Notes: a model not told the origin generated them from the letters alone. Positions 7,129 through 14,453 are shown, counted from the first letter of the stretch. The stretch: 14,453 nucleotides of DNA from Chrysochromulina parva (GCA_002887195.1 PJAB01001441.1:1-14453); one strand, 5' to 3'. Program-made: numbers and translations.

Positions 7129-7807
7129 CACGGCGTCGCGTCGAGAAAAAATCTTGTGAATTGAATCGACGGGTCGCCGTGACGAAATTCGCGGTTGGCC
7201 CAGGAGGTGCGGAAAGTTCAGTTGCCTCGAGACAGCGCACAATTTGAGTACATGAACAGAAAGGACGGCGCCGCGAAATACTTAGCACCGCAGATAGCCG
7301 CAGGAGGTCATTGACCCGTGGAGTGCGGGTCCTCGAAAATGAATACATGTAACTTTAGCCCAGCACCGCAGCCTAAAACAGACCAGGACGAAGGAGGAAC
7401 GCGCATTCCACTTTCCAAACCCCACCTCGCTGGGACGCTCACGCTGGGAGACGAAAGAATCACGTCGAGAATTAGTCGAGAAGAAGTCCGGGGTGGTCCG
7501 GGCCTTGGTCCTTCTTGGTCCGGGCCAATGGTCGGGTCCGGGCGAACCCCATGGCCAACGAAGGGAAGAACGGGATGCTCGCTGTGAAATCGCCTGTGAG
7601 CTAGTATGGTGGCTCTGGCTGAGTAGTACACTAGACAGTAGTGAGTTTGCGCTGCGCGTGCGGGACTCAGACTCTCTTTATTCGCACCGAGTAGAGCGGG
7701 AGATCGCACAGAGCAGCGCACACTTAGCCATGCAAGCACATGCAAGAACGTGAGCATGCCCGCGCCCGCGCAGCAACGCGTGCCCGCGCCTCGTACGAGC
7801 ACTCGAC
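7129..7807. other. Intergenic: ATRX upstream region and GST 3' region
   Basis: No convincing gene is seen in these 679 bp. The right part holds the 3' UTR of the GST-like gene with a candidate poly(A) signal. The left part is the presumed ATRX 5' UTR and promoter and is more AT-rich than its surroundings. Three ggtccggg copies lie at 7495-7502, 7517-7524 and 7535-7542. No TATA box is obvious. Confidence 0.6.
7677..7682 (-). terminator. Candidate poly(A) signal of the GST-like gene
   Basis: The minus strand reads AATAAA about 125 nt downstream of the GST stop codon. The hexamer is canonical in many eukaryotes, but algal lineages often use other signals, so function is a guess from motif and position. 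Confidence 0.45.
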
Positions 7808-8515
7808 TTATAGGCCCTCCGCGGCGTCGTTCGCGTAAAAGGTCTTGCTGTGGGCCAGATAGGTGTCGACGAGTGGGTACTGCATGGTCCGCACCGCCAG
7901 GGCTTCAACCTTAGGAAACTTGTTCGCAATATCGTAGCCGGCATTCTTTAGAGCCTTGCCATACGGAAACCCTGACTTGACGAACACAAGAAGGGCGAGG
8001 TCGGCGCCAGTGGGGAAAGCCTTGCCGTTGATGAAGCCGGTCGCTGGCACGTAGCCGTCCTTCTCGAGCACTGCCAGGTACCGATCGTAGAGTGGAGCGA
8101 CGATCGCCGCGGCCGCCGACTTGTTCGTCGTCTTCGTGGCCGGCTCCACTTGAATGAGGTCCTCCTTAATCTGCGCGATCATGTCGTCAACCGCCCGTTC
8201 CTGGAAGCTGAGCGCCGCAAACTTTGGAGACAGGTTTGCGATGTAGCGCTCGACGGCGAGTGACTCCTGCAGGCAACCAAAGGCGAACGTGCAGTTGGGA
8301 AACAGACCCGCTTCCGGATGCAAGAGTGCTGGCAAGTAGCCGATCGGAGTCTTTGTCTTGTAGCCATCGGTGTATGTAGAGTCGACGATGTCGACGCCAC
8401 CGACCGCCGCGTACAGGCGCGCAACCTCGCCACGTCCGGCGATGCCAAAGTACGTCAGTGAAGGCTTCGCGAACGCCAAGGTCTGGAGGGCCGCGATGAT
8501 GAGGACGCGCAACAT
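7808..8515 (-). CDS. Glutathione S-transferase-like protein with signal peptide
   Basis: This 235-residue protein is predicted to conjugate glutathione to electrophiles or act as a related GST-fold enzyme. A hydrophobic N-terminus (MLRVLIIAALQTLAFA) looks like a signal peptide. The thioredoxin-fold domain follows: LTYFGIAGRGEVAR with catalytic-type Tyr22, GYLPALL with the cis-Pro position, and QESLAVERYIA (83-93), the glutathione gamma-glutamyl contact. An all-helical half contains PTGADLALLVF (168-178), the N-capping box. Length fits sigma/mu-like GSTs (about 200-220) plus the leader. Sequons N74-C-T and N131-K-S fit passage through the ER. I chose ATG 8515 because it starts at the signal peptide; the frame stays open upstream but lacks family similarity. 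No introns are apparent. It is transcribed divergently from the 8654 gene. Confidence 0.82.
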   Translation of the reverse strand: MLRVLIIAALQTLAFAKPSLTYFGIAGRGEVARLYAAVGGVDIVDSTYTDGYKTKTPIGYLPALLHPEAGLFPNCTFAFGCLQESLAVERYIANLSPKFAALSFQERAVDDMIAQIKEDLIQVEPATKTTNKSAAAAIVAPLYDRYLAVLEKDGYVPATGFINGKAFPTGADLALLVFVKSGFPYGKALKNAGYDIANKFPKVEALAVRTMQYPLVDTYLAHSKTFYANDAAEGL

Positions 8516-8653
8516 TAGTTGTCGGCGAATCCGTCCGAATTCCCCCGGAATTCCTAGAAAGTTAGCCAGGGCGAAATATTCATTTTCAAGCTCACCCTCT
8601 TCTGGCGCTTTTCCCCACAGTCTGTGCCCAGACATCCCGGAGGTTTGTGCCAG
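8516..8653. promoter_or_regulatory. Short divergent promoter region
   Basis: These 138 bp separate the start codons of two divergent genes, so promoter elements must be shared or overlap. An inverted repeat gaattcc-ccc-ggaattc lies at 8537-8553. A pyrimidine tract ending ttttccccacag at 8620 looks like a 3' splice site on the plus strand; with a donor-like gttagc near 8560 it could mark a small 5' UTR intron of the downstream gene. Neither reading is confirmed. Confidence 0.4.
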
Positions 8654-10417
8654 ATGAACTCTCAATGGTTCCGGGTACCGGGTACGTGCGCACCTCGATC
8701 GGCGCCCGTCAAAGCGCGCAACAAACGCCTCAACATGACTGCCCCGAATGCGCTCATCGCGACGACGGTCGGGTACTCGCCCGGTGGCCAGTCAACCATC
8801 GGCCAGCCGCGCCATTACTCTGAATCGCGCATGTTTGGCGCGCCTAAGTTGTTCGCGAGCGCCAACGTCAGCGTGCACCTGCGACGGAAGCGACCGCTGG
8901 TGCTCAAGTTGGATGGCGGTCCGCCGGCGCTCCTTGACTTCGACCTCGGCTCCATCAGCGGTCCACCGAGTCTCGGGCCTCCCGCGCGCGAGAGAGAGAT
9001 GGGCATTTTCAATCCATCGCTTGCGCCGGCGCCGCCAGGCCTCTGCCCACGTTGCGCATACGTCGCCGCTTTGCGTGTGGATCCGCTGCACCAGTGCCAT
9101 GATGCGAGCCCGTTGCTCAAAATCGACCCGGACATGCCCAAGGTCGCTGCCGCCAATGCATGGTTCAAGGGCACCGCAATTGCCATCCTCGATGAGCGGC
9201 TGAACTTGCTGAGGTGGACGTGGCTCCTCAACGCGCCGCAGTTTCAAGTCCACCCACAGCCGTCGCCGAGCCGATGGTTCGTACCCGTGGGCGCCTCGGA
9301 CCGCTTCCCACCGCCGTGGGCCAAGGCCGTGTACGACGTTCGCGTTATCAGCATGGATGGGCATCTCTTCGTCTCGTACGTGTGCCGTCGATGTGACTTC
9401 AGCATCGCGGAGCTCCAGCTGACGGCCAAGGCCACCTCGGACGGCGGGCTCCACGAACTACGTGCGTGGCAGAGTCACCGCTACGGTGCAAGCTTGGCTG
9501 ACGCGCCGTGGGCGCAAGGGCGCAACCAGGCACTCTTTGTGGGTACGCGGGCCCCAGGTCTACGCGCCGAGCTGCTCGTGCAGCCCTGGCTCAGCAAGAT
9601 TGCCAGCTTCGGAGCACCAGACTTCGAGCCCATGAAAGTCGTATGCGGCAAGCCCAAGGATCGGCTCCCCGGGCGCCAGGCTGCTGGCTTCAAGGTTTGT
9701 GGCGCCACCCCCGCCGGCACGAGTTTGGATCTGCAGCACGTGGCCAACGTCCGCACGGGTGGCGTCAACGCGTTGCAGCAGAACTTTGGCACGCTGGCAC
9801 TCGTCGGCAACAACTCGCAAGCTGAACTCAGCCGTGCAGCCGTTGGCGGCTTCCGACTGTCGACCACGTCCAATCTGGTGCGTGTCTCTCGCAACGACTG
9901 CGAGGTGCACCTGGGCGTCGGCCATGTGCATCGCCGTGAAGGAGAGCTCAATCTGCAAGCCATGCCTCGCGCGCGCCGTCCACGTCGCCGCGCGCGAGGC
10001 ATGGCTTCCTCACTGCTCAACGGGACGATTTTCGCCTCGCTCATTTCTCCATCTCCGTCACCGACCTTCCCGTTCCAATGGGGGTTTCAGTACACGCACT
10101 TCTTCTATGCGCTCGAAGCGCGAGCCCCGTTCCGAGTCGTAGCGACTTCGGGCGAGTTTTGCCTCGAGGCCGCCCAGCAACCAGGTGACTGCGAGAGCAT
10201 CCAATTCGTCTCCGGCATCTCCTTGGCGCAAGAAGCGCCTGTGGCCGCTGCTGTAGTCGACGGACCGATACGCGCGGATGGCTCTGGGACGTTGCTGCTG
10301 TCGTACGGCGTAAACGATTGCGAGGCAAAGGTGGGCCGAATCGTGCTCGCGCGCGTATTGGACATGCTGGAGCCTTTGTCGGACACTGAGAGCTGCCTCA
10401 CGAGGCCTCGATCATGA
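8654..10417 (+). CDS. Uncharacterised protein, possible GH130/GT108-like beta-propeller
   Basis: This 587-residue protein is not one I recognise with certainty. Segments such as YDVRVISMDGHLFVSYVCRR, an SRNDCEVHLGVGHVHRREG block, GFQYTHFFYALEA and CESIQFVSGISL...TLLLSYGVNDCEAKVGRI resemble in order and spacing the blades of GH130-type mannoside phosphorylases and related mannosyltransferases, which end in a VFP-G...LL-YG-AD pattern. Substrate and activity are unknown. There is no clear signal peptide from ATG 8654. ATG 8735 (A at -3) is an alternative start, and a 5' UTR intron is possible. A low-complexity insert (MPRARRPRRRARGMA) coded by a DNA hairpin at 9957-10007 interrupts the protein before QWGFQYTHFF. 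No introns are evident. Confidence 0.55.
   Translation: MNSQWFRVPGTCAPRSAPVKARNKRLNMTAPNALIATTVGYSPGGQSTIGQPRHYSESRMFGAPKLFASANVSVHLRRKRPLVLKLDGGPPALLDFDLGSISGPPSLGPPAREREMGIFNPSLAPAPPGLCPRCAYVAALRVDPLHQCHDASPLLKIDPDMPKVAAANAWFKGTAIAILDERLNLLRWTWLLNAPQFQVHPQPSPSRWFVPVGASDRFPPPWAKAVYDVRVISMDGHLFVSYVCRRCDFSIAELQLTAKATSDGGLHELRAWQSHRYGASLADAPWAQGRNQALFVGTRAPGLRAELLVQPWLSKIASFGAPDFEPMKVVCGKPKDRLPGRQAAGFKVCGATPAGTSLDLQHVANVRTGGVNALQQNFGTLALVGNNSQAELSRAAVGGFRLSTTSNLVRVSRNDCEVHLGVGHVHRREGELNLQAMPRARRPRRRARGMASSLLNGTIFASLISPSPSPTFPFQWGFQYTHFFYALEARAPFRVVATSGEFCLEAAQQPGDCESIQFVSGISLAQEAPVAAAVVDGPIRADGSGTLLLSYGVNDCEAKVGRIVLARVLDMLEPLSDTESCLTRPRS
9957..10007. repeat. Perfect 19-bp inverted repeat (hairpin) in coding sequence
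   Basis: The arm aagccatgcctcgcgcgcg (9957-9975) is exactly complementary to 9989-10007 around a 13-nt loop. It lies inside the 8654-10417 gene and encodes an Arg-rich stretch unlike the flanking protein. Confidence 0.95.
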
Positions 10418-10732
10418 GCCGCCCCCCAGCCACTGTTCGCTGTGATTCGATTCGCGAAGCGCGCTTACGCAGCTTTCATACATGTATCGCTCCTCCCCTG
10501 GAGCCCACGGGTACCGGCTGTAAAATGAACCGAACGAATCTGCTTATTCGCACGGCGGTACTACACGCTCAAAGCATATTCGCCTATAGACATACGATAC
10601 GCACGCGGCGCGAAGAGGCCAAGAGCGGATGTGGGCGGTCTGCCGGTCACCAGTATAAAGTATTGCCGCATCGTAAACTGTGAAACGGACGGACGACACA
10701 TAAAAAACTCGACTCTCGACTTCGCTGTCCCC
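10418..10732. other. Convergent intergenic spacer
   Basis: These 315 bp hold the 3' ends of two convergent genes. I see no gene, no structured RNA and no canonical AATAAA on either strand. The sequence is less GC-rich than the coding regions beside it. Confidence 0.5.
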
Positions 10733-11977
10733 CTATGCCACCTTCTCGATGCCACCATCAACGCCACCCCACTCCGCTCGCATGCCCTTGACCGCCTTGG
10801 CAATCACGAGGGGGTTGGCGCCCGGTAGGCTGCGGCGCAGCCAGTAGACCATCTTCTGCGAGTTCGACTGTCGCAGCCGCCACGCCTCCTCGAGGTCATC
10901 ATACGAATGGATCGCTTTGCTCTCCAACAGCCTGGCCAGATGCGGCCCAATCCCGTTGATCTGCGTCACGCTGCCACCGGCCACAGAGGACACCGAGGCC
11001 TCCGACTCAGATGTCTTCTTGGCGGCGCGAGCACTGGCGCTCGTGCTCGGTTTTGCTCTGGTTCTCGCGCTCGTGCTTGCGGTGCCCGGGGTGCCCATTT
11101 CCGTGGTGCCCTGGTTCGGTGTGGTGATGGTGGTGGTGGTGGTGGTGGTGACGCCGTCGCGAGCTCCGGCATCGACACTACCGCGCGGTGCAGCGGTGGA
11201 GGCAGTCGCCGCTCGGCGCGGCGGTGGCGGTGGTGAGGCTCGGGGCAGACCATATCCAATCGATTGCAGATGATTCTGAAAGTCGCGCGTCGTCGAGTCG
11301 GCGCCAACATCCTCGACCAGCCAACGCCAGACGAGGGCGAGCGCTTGCGCATCCGCCATGGCATCGTGCGCGCCCACGAGAGACGCGCCGCGGCTCGCCG
11401 CTCGGTAGAGCGAGCCGAGAGTGTACGAGCCGCTATGGCCGTCGGATGTTCGCCGTGGCATGGACTCGCGAGCGAGCGTAAGCGTGTCGACGAATCGGGC
11501 GCGAGGAGGACGGAGCAAGGCGGAGGTGCCCCCGCTCACGTGGTTCACGCAGCGCGTGAGGATGGGGAAGTCGAAGCGCTTCCCATTGTGAGCGGCCCAA
11601 ACCAGCGGACGCGTCGAGCTCCGTAACGTCTCATCGAGCCAATCTTCGCACTCCTTCCACACTGTCGCAAAGGGTGCCGCGCCGTCCGCAATGAGCGATT
11701 CTCGCGTGAATCCATGAACAGCCGAGGCTCCAGGGTCGATCGGGCCCTCCGGCAACACCTTGCGCACGAAACAAGCGCCCCGTTTGGAGTTGGCGATAAC
11801 AATCGCTATCTGCACCACTTCACTCGTCCGCAAATCAAGGCCCGTGGTTTCCAGATCAAAGGCAAGCGCCGCGCAGTACTCCTGCTGACTGCTACTGGCC
11901 GACAGGCGCACATCGCGGCGAATGACATGAGCGTAGCGGGCACGTAGCATTACTGGCCTCATCGTCAGCGTGCGCAT
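10733..11977 (-). CDS. DEDDh 3'-5' exonuclease with presequence and C-terminal helix-hairpin-helix
   Basis: This 414-residue protein is a DnaQ/TREX-fold exonuclease that should remove nucleotides from DNA or RNA 3' ends using two metal ions. The catalytic set is complete: D41 and E43 in FDLETTGLD (Exo I), D136 in AAHNGKRFDFPIL (Exo II), and H204 and D209 in GAHDAMADA (Exo III), spaced H-x4-D as in DEDDh enzymes. A Ser/Thr/Pro-rich linker (about 245-336, including a poly-Thr run) leads to INGIGPHLARLLESKAI (about 340-356), a helix-hairpin-helix that should bind DNA non-specifically. The first 33 residues are Arg-rich with little acid, like a mitochondrial or plastid targeting peptide. Plant DPD1-like organelle nucleases are a possible relative. 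ATG 11977 is the first in frame. No introns are seen. Confidence 0.85.
   Translation of the reverse strand: MRTLTMRPVMLRARYAHVIRRDVRLSASSSQQEYCAALAFDLETTGLDLRTSEVVQIAIVIANSKRGACFVRKVLPEGPIDPGASAVHGFTRESLIADGAAPFATVWKECEDWLDETLRSSTRPLVWAAHNGKRFDFPILTRCVNHVSGGTSALLRPPRARFVDTLTLARESMPRRTSDGHSGSYTLGSLYRAASRGASLVGAHDAMADAQALALVWRWLVEDVGADSTTRDFQNHLQSIGYGLPRASPPPPPRRAATASTAAPRGSVDAGARDGVTTTTTTTITTPNQGTTEMGTPGTASTSARTRAKPSTSASARAAKKTSESEASVSSVAGGSVTQINGIGPHLARLLESKAIHSYDDLEEAWRLRQSNSQKMVYWLRRSLPGANPLVIAKAVKGMRAEWGGVDGGIEKVA
11117..11150. repeat. Trinucleotide (gtg/ggt) microsatellite in exonuclease linker
   Basis: An almost pure gtg repeat with one gat interruption encodes the Thr run of the exonuclease linker on the minus strand. 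In-frame length change would be tolerated in this linker. Confidence 0.85.
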
Positions 11978-12238
11978 CGCGCATCACGTTGCGCGGTCAG
12001 GCATGTTACCGGTAATACACACAACACGTACTGTACTGTAAACAGCACAGCCGTAGGCACGACCTTTTCAACTGTGAGTTGGTGCCTTCTCGGAACCGTG
12101 CGGGAGCACGCACCGGCTCACAGCCGTTTCACACAGAGCTGTGCGGGGGCGCACGACGACTTCCTGCTTGGTATTTTTCTCGCGACGCTCAGGCGCAAGC
12201 CAGCCACTAGCTTTGCCCCAGACGAGAGCGCCACCCTC
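11978..12238. promoter_or_regulatory. Divergent promoter between exonuclease and methyltransferase genes
   Basis: This 261-bp spacer separates two divergent start codons. It contains a tandem gtactgtactgta near 12028-12040 and no obvious TATA box. The reading frame of the methyltransferase stays open upstream to 12074 without an ATG, so that part is probably 5' UTR. Confidence 0.45.
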
Positions 12239-13063
12239 ATGTTGGCTATGCTGCTGCTGTGGTCAAGGGGCGCTCTCTCATGCTCCGAGCCTTGCACGCA
12301 CGATTTAGAGGCGTGGCGGGCACACAAGTTGGAGCAACTCAAATACGCACAGACCGAAGCTAGCGGCGCACCAAGAGAACACATGGACAGAACTCGACGT
12401 ACGGGCTTGTTGGGCACAGTGTGCCCACGACTACGTCACGAAGGCGTGCACTGTTCACAACTTTTGCGTAGCGTCCGTGGCGCAAATGCATGGCTCTTGG
12501 AGCATTTGCTCAATTTTACAGGGCGCAGTGCTGAGATTGGCGTGTGGAAGGGCGACTTCAGCCACTTTCTTCTTCGACACTGGCCACGAGGAAGCACGCA
12601 CTTTCTAGTCGATCCTTGGGAAATAGACAGAGCTTGTGGCAACCAAACTGCTGATAGCCGCCGCGACAAGCACTGCACTATGACCCAGCAAGAAATGAAT
12701 CAGAGTTATGAAGGTGTGGTGCTCAAAATGAACCAGCAATTTCCTGGCCGTGCATCTATTCTTCGACAGTCTTCGCTTGCAGGTGCAGCCATGATCGAAC
12801 CCAGGTCACTCGACCACATCTACATTGATGCACGGCACGACTACGAGGGCGTGCGTCAGGATTTGGCCAGCTGGTGGGAGAAGCTGTGCCCTGGCGGACT
12901 CTTTGGTGGGCACGACTTCACAAATGGCTGGCCAGGCGTGCTGCGAGCTGTGACAGAGTTTCTTCTCGCACACAAAAAGGAGACGGCTGCCTTCTCCATC
13001 ACTGCGGAAGGGAGGACAAGTCCGAGCTGGCTACTTTTCCGCACTCCTTCTCTATGTGCGTAA
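12239..13063 (+). CDS. Secretory-pathway class I SAM-dependent methyltransferase
   Basis: This 274-residue protein resembles the Methyltransf_24 / cephalosporin-hydroxylase-like group of Rossmann-fold methyltransferases. Motif I is AEIGVWKGDFS (98-108). The end of strand 2 is FLVDPWE (122-128). YIDARHDYEGVRQDL (195-209) carries the Asp and His typical of motif IV in this group, and GGLFGGHDF (219-227) matches their CPGG-x-x-GGHDF pattern. The N-terminus MLAMLLLWSRGALSC looks like a signal peptide, and sequons N92-F-T, N135-Q-T and N154-Q-S fit entry to the ER. A Golgi-lumen sugar or polysaccharide O-methyltransferase is a reasonable guess but the substrate is unknown. ATG 12239 is the first in the frame. 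No introns are seen. Confidence 0.8.
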   Translation: MLAMLLLWSRGALSCSEPCTHDLEAWRAHKLEQLKYAQTEASGAPREHMDRTRRTGLLGTVCPRLRHEGVHCSQLLRSVRGANAWLLEHLLNFTGRSAEIGVWKGDFSHFLLRHWPRGSTHFLVDPWEIDRACGNQTADSRRDKHCTMTQQEMNQSYEGVVLKMNQQFPGRASILRQSSLAGAAMIEPRSLDHIYIDARHDYEGVRQDLASWWEKLCPGGLFGGHDFTNGWPGVLRAVTEFLLAHKKETAAFSITAEGRTSPSWLLFRTPSLCA

Positions 13064-13362
13064 CTATATCTTTATAAGAACGTAGAGGCATGAGGACGCG
13101 CCGCTACTACGTACCATGGTAGCCGCGGGGCAGGCATGGGCCCAGTGGGCGGGGAGGGTGGGGGCTGGCCACTCCCACTGCGTCGGTGACGCTCCGCTTG
13201 CTGGCCGCGCGTGCTGCCGTGTGCGTCCCGGCTCAAGTTCAAGTTACTTCATAAACAACAGACAACCTAACGGAAGCCTATCGAATGTGCTCTCGAACTT
13301 GAACTTGAACTTGAACTTTACTTCCCGCGGGCTCCCCCCGGTGTCTTTTGTTGTTCCTATTC
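13064..13362. promoter_or_regulatory. Spacer and presumed promoter of riboflavin kinase gene
   Basis: These 299 bp contain the 3' end of the methyltransferase gene, a 10-bp palindrome taccatggta near 13111, and inverted hexamer repeats (13234-13245 and 13295-13318). No other gene is supported: the overlapping open frame 13116-13724 lacks a family match and runs antiphase to riboflavin kinase. Confidence 0.5.
13234..13318. repeat. Inverted caagtt/gaactt hexamer repeats upstream of riboflavin kinase
   Basis: The 12-mer caagttcaagtt at 13234-13245 is the reverse complement of aacttgaacttg, which occurs inside four tandem gaactt hexamers at 13295-13318. The pair can form a stem with a loop of about 50 nt, or serve as a cluster of binding sites. 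Confidence 0.85.
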
Positions 13363-14079
13363 ATGTTCCCGATTCTCGTCGGCACCTTGTCGCTGAGCGC
13401 GGCCACGCGCCCGTGCTTGCCGCGCCGCGCCGGCTTGACTGCCCTGTGCGCACCTGCTCCGTACGAGGCTACTGTAGGGCCGCTGCCCGGCAAGCTCCGC
13501 AACTCGCTGCCGCTGCTCGTTGGACCCGTTGCGAACGGCTTTGGCCGTGGCTCGCGAAAGCTTGGCATCCCGACGGCCAACTTGCCGTGCTCGCTCTTCC
13601 AAGACCAGCTCGCAGAGCTACCTTGCGGCGTGTACGCGGGGTGGGCTGGCGTGCGTGGCGGCGTGCACAAGTGCGTATGCAACGTGGGCTTCTCGCCAAC
13701 CTTCGCCGGTGCCGAGAACCCTGAGAAGATTGTGGAGGCGCACATCATGGAGAGCTTCGATAGTGACTTTTATGGCGAGCCGATGCGTCTGCTGCTCCTC
13801 GGCTTTCTGCGACCCGAGCGCAAATTCAAAGGTCTCGATGAGCTGCTCGCCACCATCCGTGCAGACATTGCAGCAGCGAGCGAGGCCCTCGAGTGCTCGC
13901 CGCTGGTGGAGCTGCAGGTGCTCGTGTCCGCCCTGCCTCCGAGCCGCGACAACAAGCCCACGTTCACGTTGCTTGACCTTCCTGCAGGGCTCACCGATGG
14001 GCTCGACGTCGGTGGATATGAGGTTCCAGACGCATTCGGGCCGGCACCGATTGGCTTTGAGTGGGGCGGCTTGTTTTAG
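13363..14079 (+). CDS. Riboflavin kinase (flavokinase) with N-terminal presequence
   Basis: This 238-residue protein should phosphorylate riboflavin with ATP to give FMN. The family signature GRGSRKLGIPTAN is at 61-73, LPCGVYAGW at 86-94, and CNVGFSPTF at 106-114 (usual N-x-G-x-P-x-F). VEAHIMESFDSDFYG (124-138) contains the catalytic-type Glu125, followed by FLRPERKFKGLDEL. The core ends near residue 176, so about 60 C-terminal residues are extra. The N-terminus MFPILVGTLSLSA then RPCLPRRAG resembles a signal peptide followed by a basic transit region, as in bipartite plastid leaders, though a mitochondrial leader is possible. The bacterial FAD synthetase and plant HAD-phosphatase fusions are absent, so it is monofunctional. 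The first ATG in frame is 13363. No introns are seen. Confidence 0.9.
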   Translation: MFPILVGTLSLSAATRPCLPRRAGLTALCAPAPYEATVGPLPGKLRNSLPLLVGPVANGFGRGSRKLGIPTANLPCSLFQDQLAELPCGVYAGWAGVRGGVHKCVCNVGFSPTFAGAENPEKIVEAHIMESFDSDFYGEPMRLLLLGFLRPERKFKGLDELLATIRADIAAASEALECSPLVELQVLVSALPPSRDNKPTFTLLDLPAGLTDGLDVGGYEVPDAFGPAPIGFEWGGLF

Positions 14080-14453
14080 CGGCTGGATCTGTCTCAAGCA
14101 GAGCGGCGTGTGCGTGGTGGACGACGTGACGCCGCGCGCCGTACGACGCCAGGGGTCTGAGTTCAACTGACATTGAGACACTTTTTTGCGTTAAGTATCA
14201 AGTGTTGAGACAGCAAAACAGGTGTTGGAGACCGTTGAGACAGGCTTCAAGCGCCGAATCGGGGTCAAAATAACGGACGGTCGTCAAGTGCGGATATTTT
14301 TTTGAATTTTTTCACGTTGCGCTAAAGTTACCGGTCGGCCGCGGCTTCGGTTGTCGCGCTGACGTGCGGGGTGTGTGTTGTTGGTGGGTTTGGTTGGTTG
14401 TGAGATTCGTCTGTGTGCCTTTGTGCGTCCGCGTGTCCCGTGTGTCCCGTGTG
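14080..14453. other. Downstream intergenic region with TTGAGACA repeats and GT-rich edge
   Basis: No gene is supported in these 374 bp. Three ttgagaca copies lie at 14173-14180, 14205-14212 and 14235-14242. An AT-rich patch (14288-14320) follows, and from about 14360 to the edge the sequence is GT-rich with a short cgtgtccc repeat. This could be the promoter or 5' UTR of a gene beyond the window. Confidence 0.5.

Noticed and set aside
7318..7587. Small plus-strand gene in the ATRX/GST spacer
   Set aside because: Its 89-residue product is low in family-like features, and the stretch is explained as promoter/UTR; no support beyond an open frame.
9957..10007. Rho-independent-type terminator or complete MITE
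   Set aside because: It lies in the middle of an open coding frame, has no T tract, and no target-site duplication is visible flanking the arms.
13234..13318. FMN riboswitch upstream of riboflavin kinase
   Set aside because: The conserved multi-helix FMN aptamer core is not visible; only simple hexamer repeats are seen.
13116..13724. 202-residue open frame on plus overlapping riboflavin kinase
   Set aside because: It is in a different frame from the clear riboflavin kinase signature and resembles no family.

Overview
This window looks like nuclear DNA of a eukaryotic microalga. One gene has twelve GT-AG introns, several proteins begin with signal or transit peptides, the sequence is GC-rich, and the introns hold decamer minisatellites. 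A haptophyte (Emiliania/Chrysochromulina type) is my best guess. That assignment is an inference from style, not from a marker gene.

Layout, left to right. A 50-bp tandem repeat sits at the left edge (1-125). The minus strand from 7128 down to 132 carries a 13-exon gene for an ATRX-type SNF2 chromatin remodeller of about 1675 residues: coiled coil, acidic tract, ADD zinc-finger domain, split helicase and zinc-binding C-terminus. I rebuilt it exon by exon. The exons sum to 5028 nt (1676 codons including stop), the introns to 1969 nt, and every junction keeps phase. Next come a spacer (7129-7807), a secretory glutathione S-transferase-like protein on minus (7808-8515), a short divergent promoter, a 587-residue protein on plus (8654-10417) with possible GH130-like beta-propeller features, a convergent spacer, a DEDDh exonuclease with a presequence and a C-terminal helix-hairpin-helix on minus (10733-11977), a divergent promoter, a signal-peptide-bearing SAM methyltransferase on plus (12239-13063), a riboflavin kinase with a presequence on plus (13363-14079), and a spacer to the right edge.

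The genes do not form an operon or pathway. The unusual signal is in the ATRX introns. Most are built from one family of 10-13 bp units (coding strand CTGATGGCCT, CTGATTGCCT, CTGAGTGCCT and similar). In introns 2 and 9 the unit phase runs exactly into the 5' splice site, so the donor reads as the first unit of the array. Two introns (5 and 10) carry copies of the upstream exon end next to their acceptor, and seven of twelve downstream exons begin with GT like the intron before them. Together this suggests intron birth by duplication of AG|GT-containing exon sequence followed by decamer expansion. The five neighbouring genes have no detectable introns.
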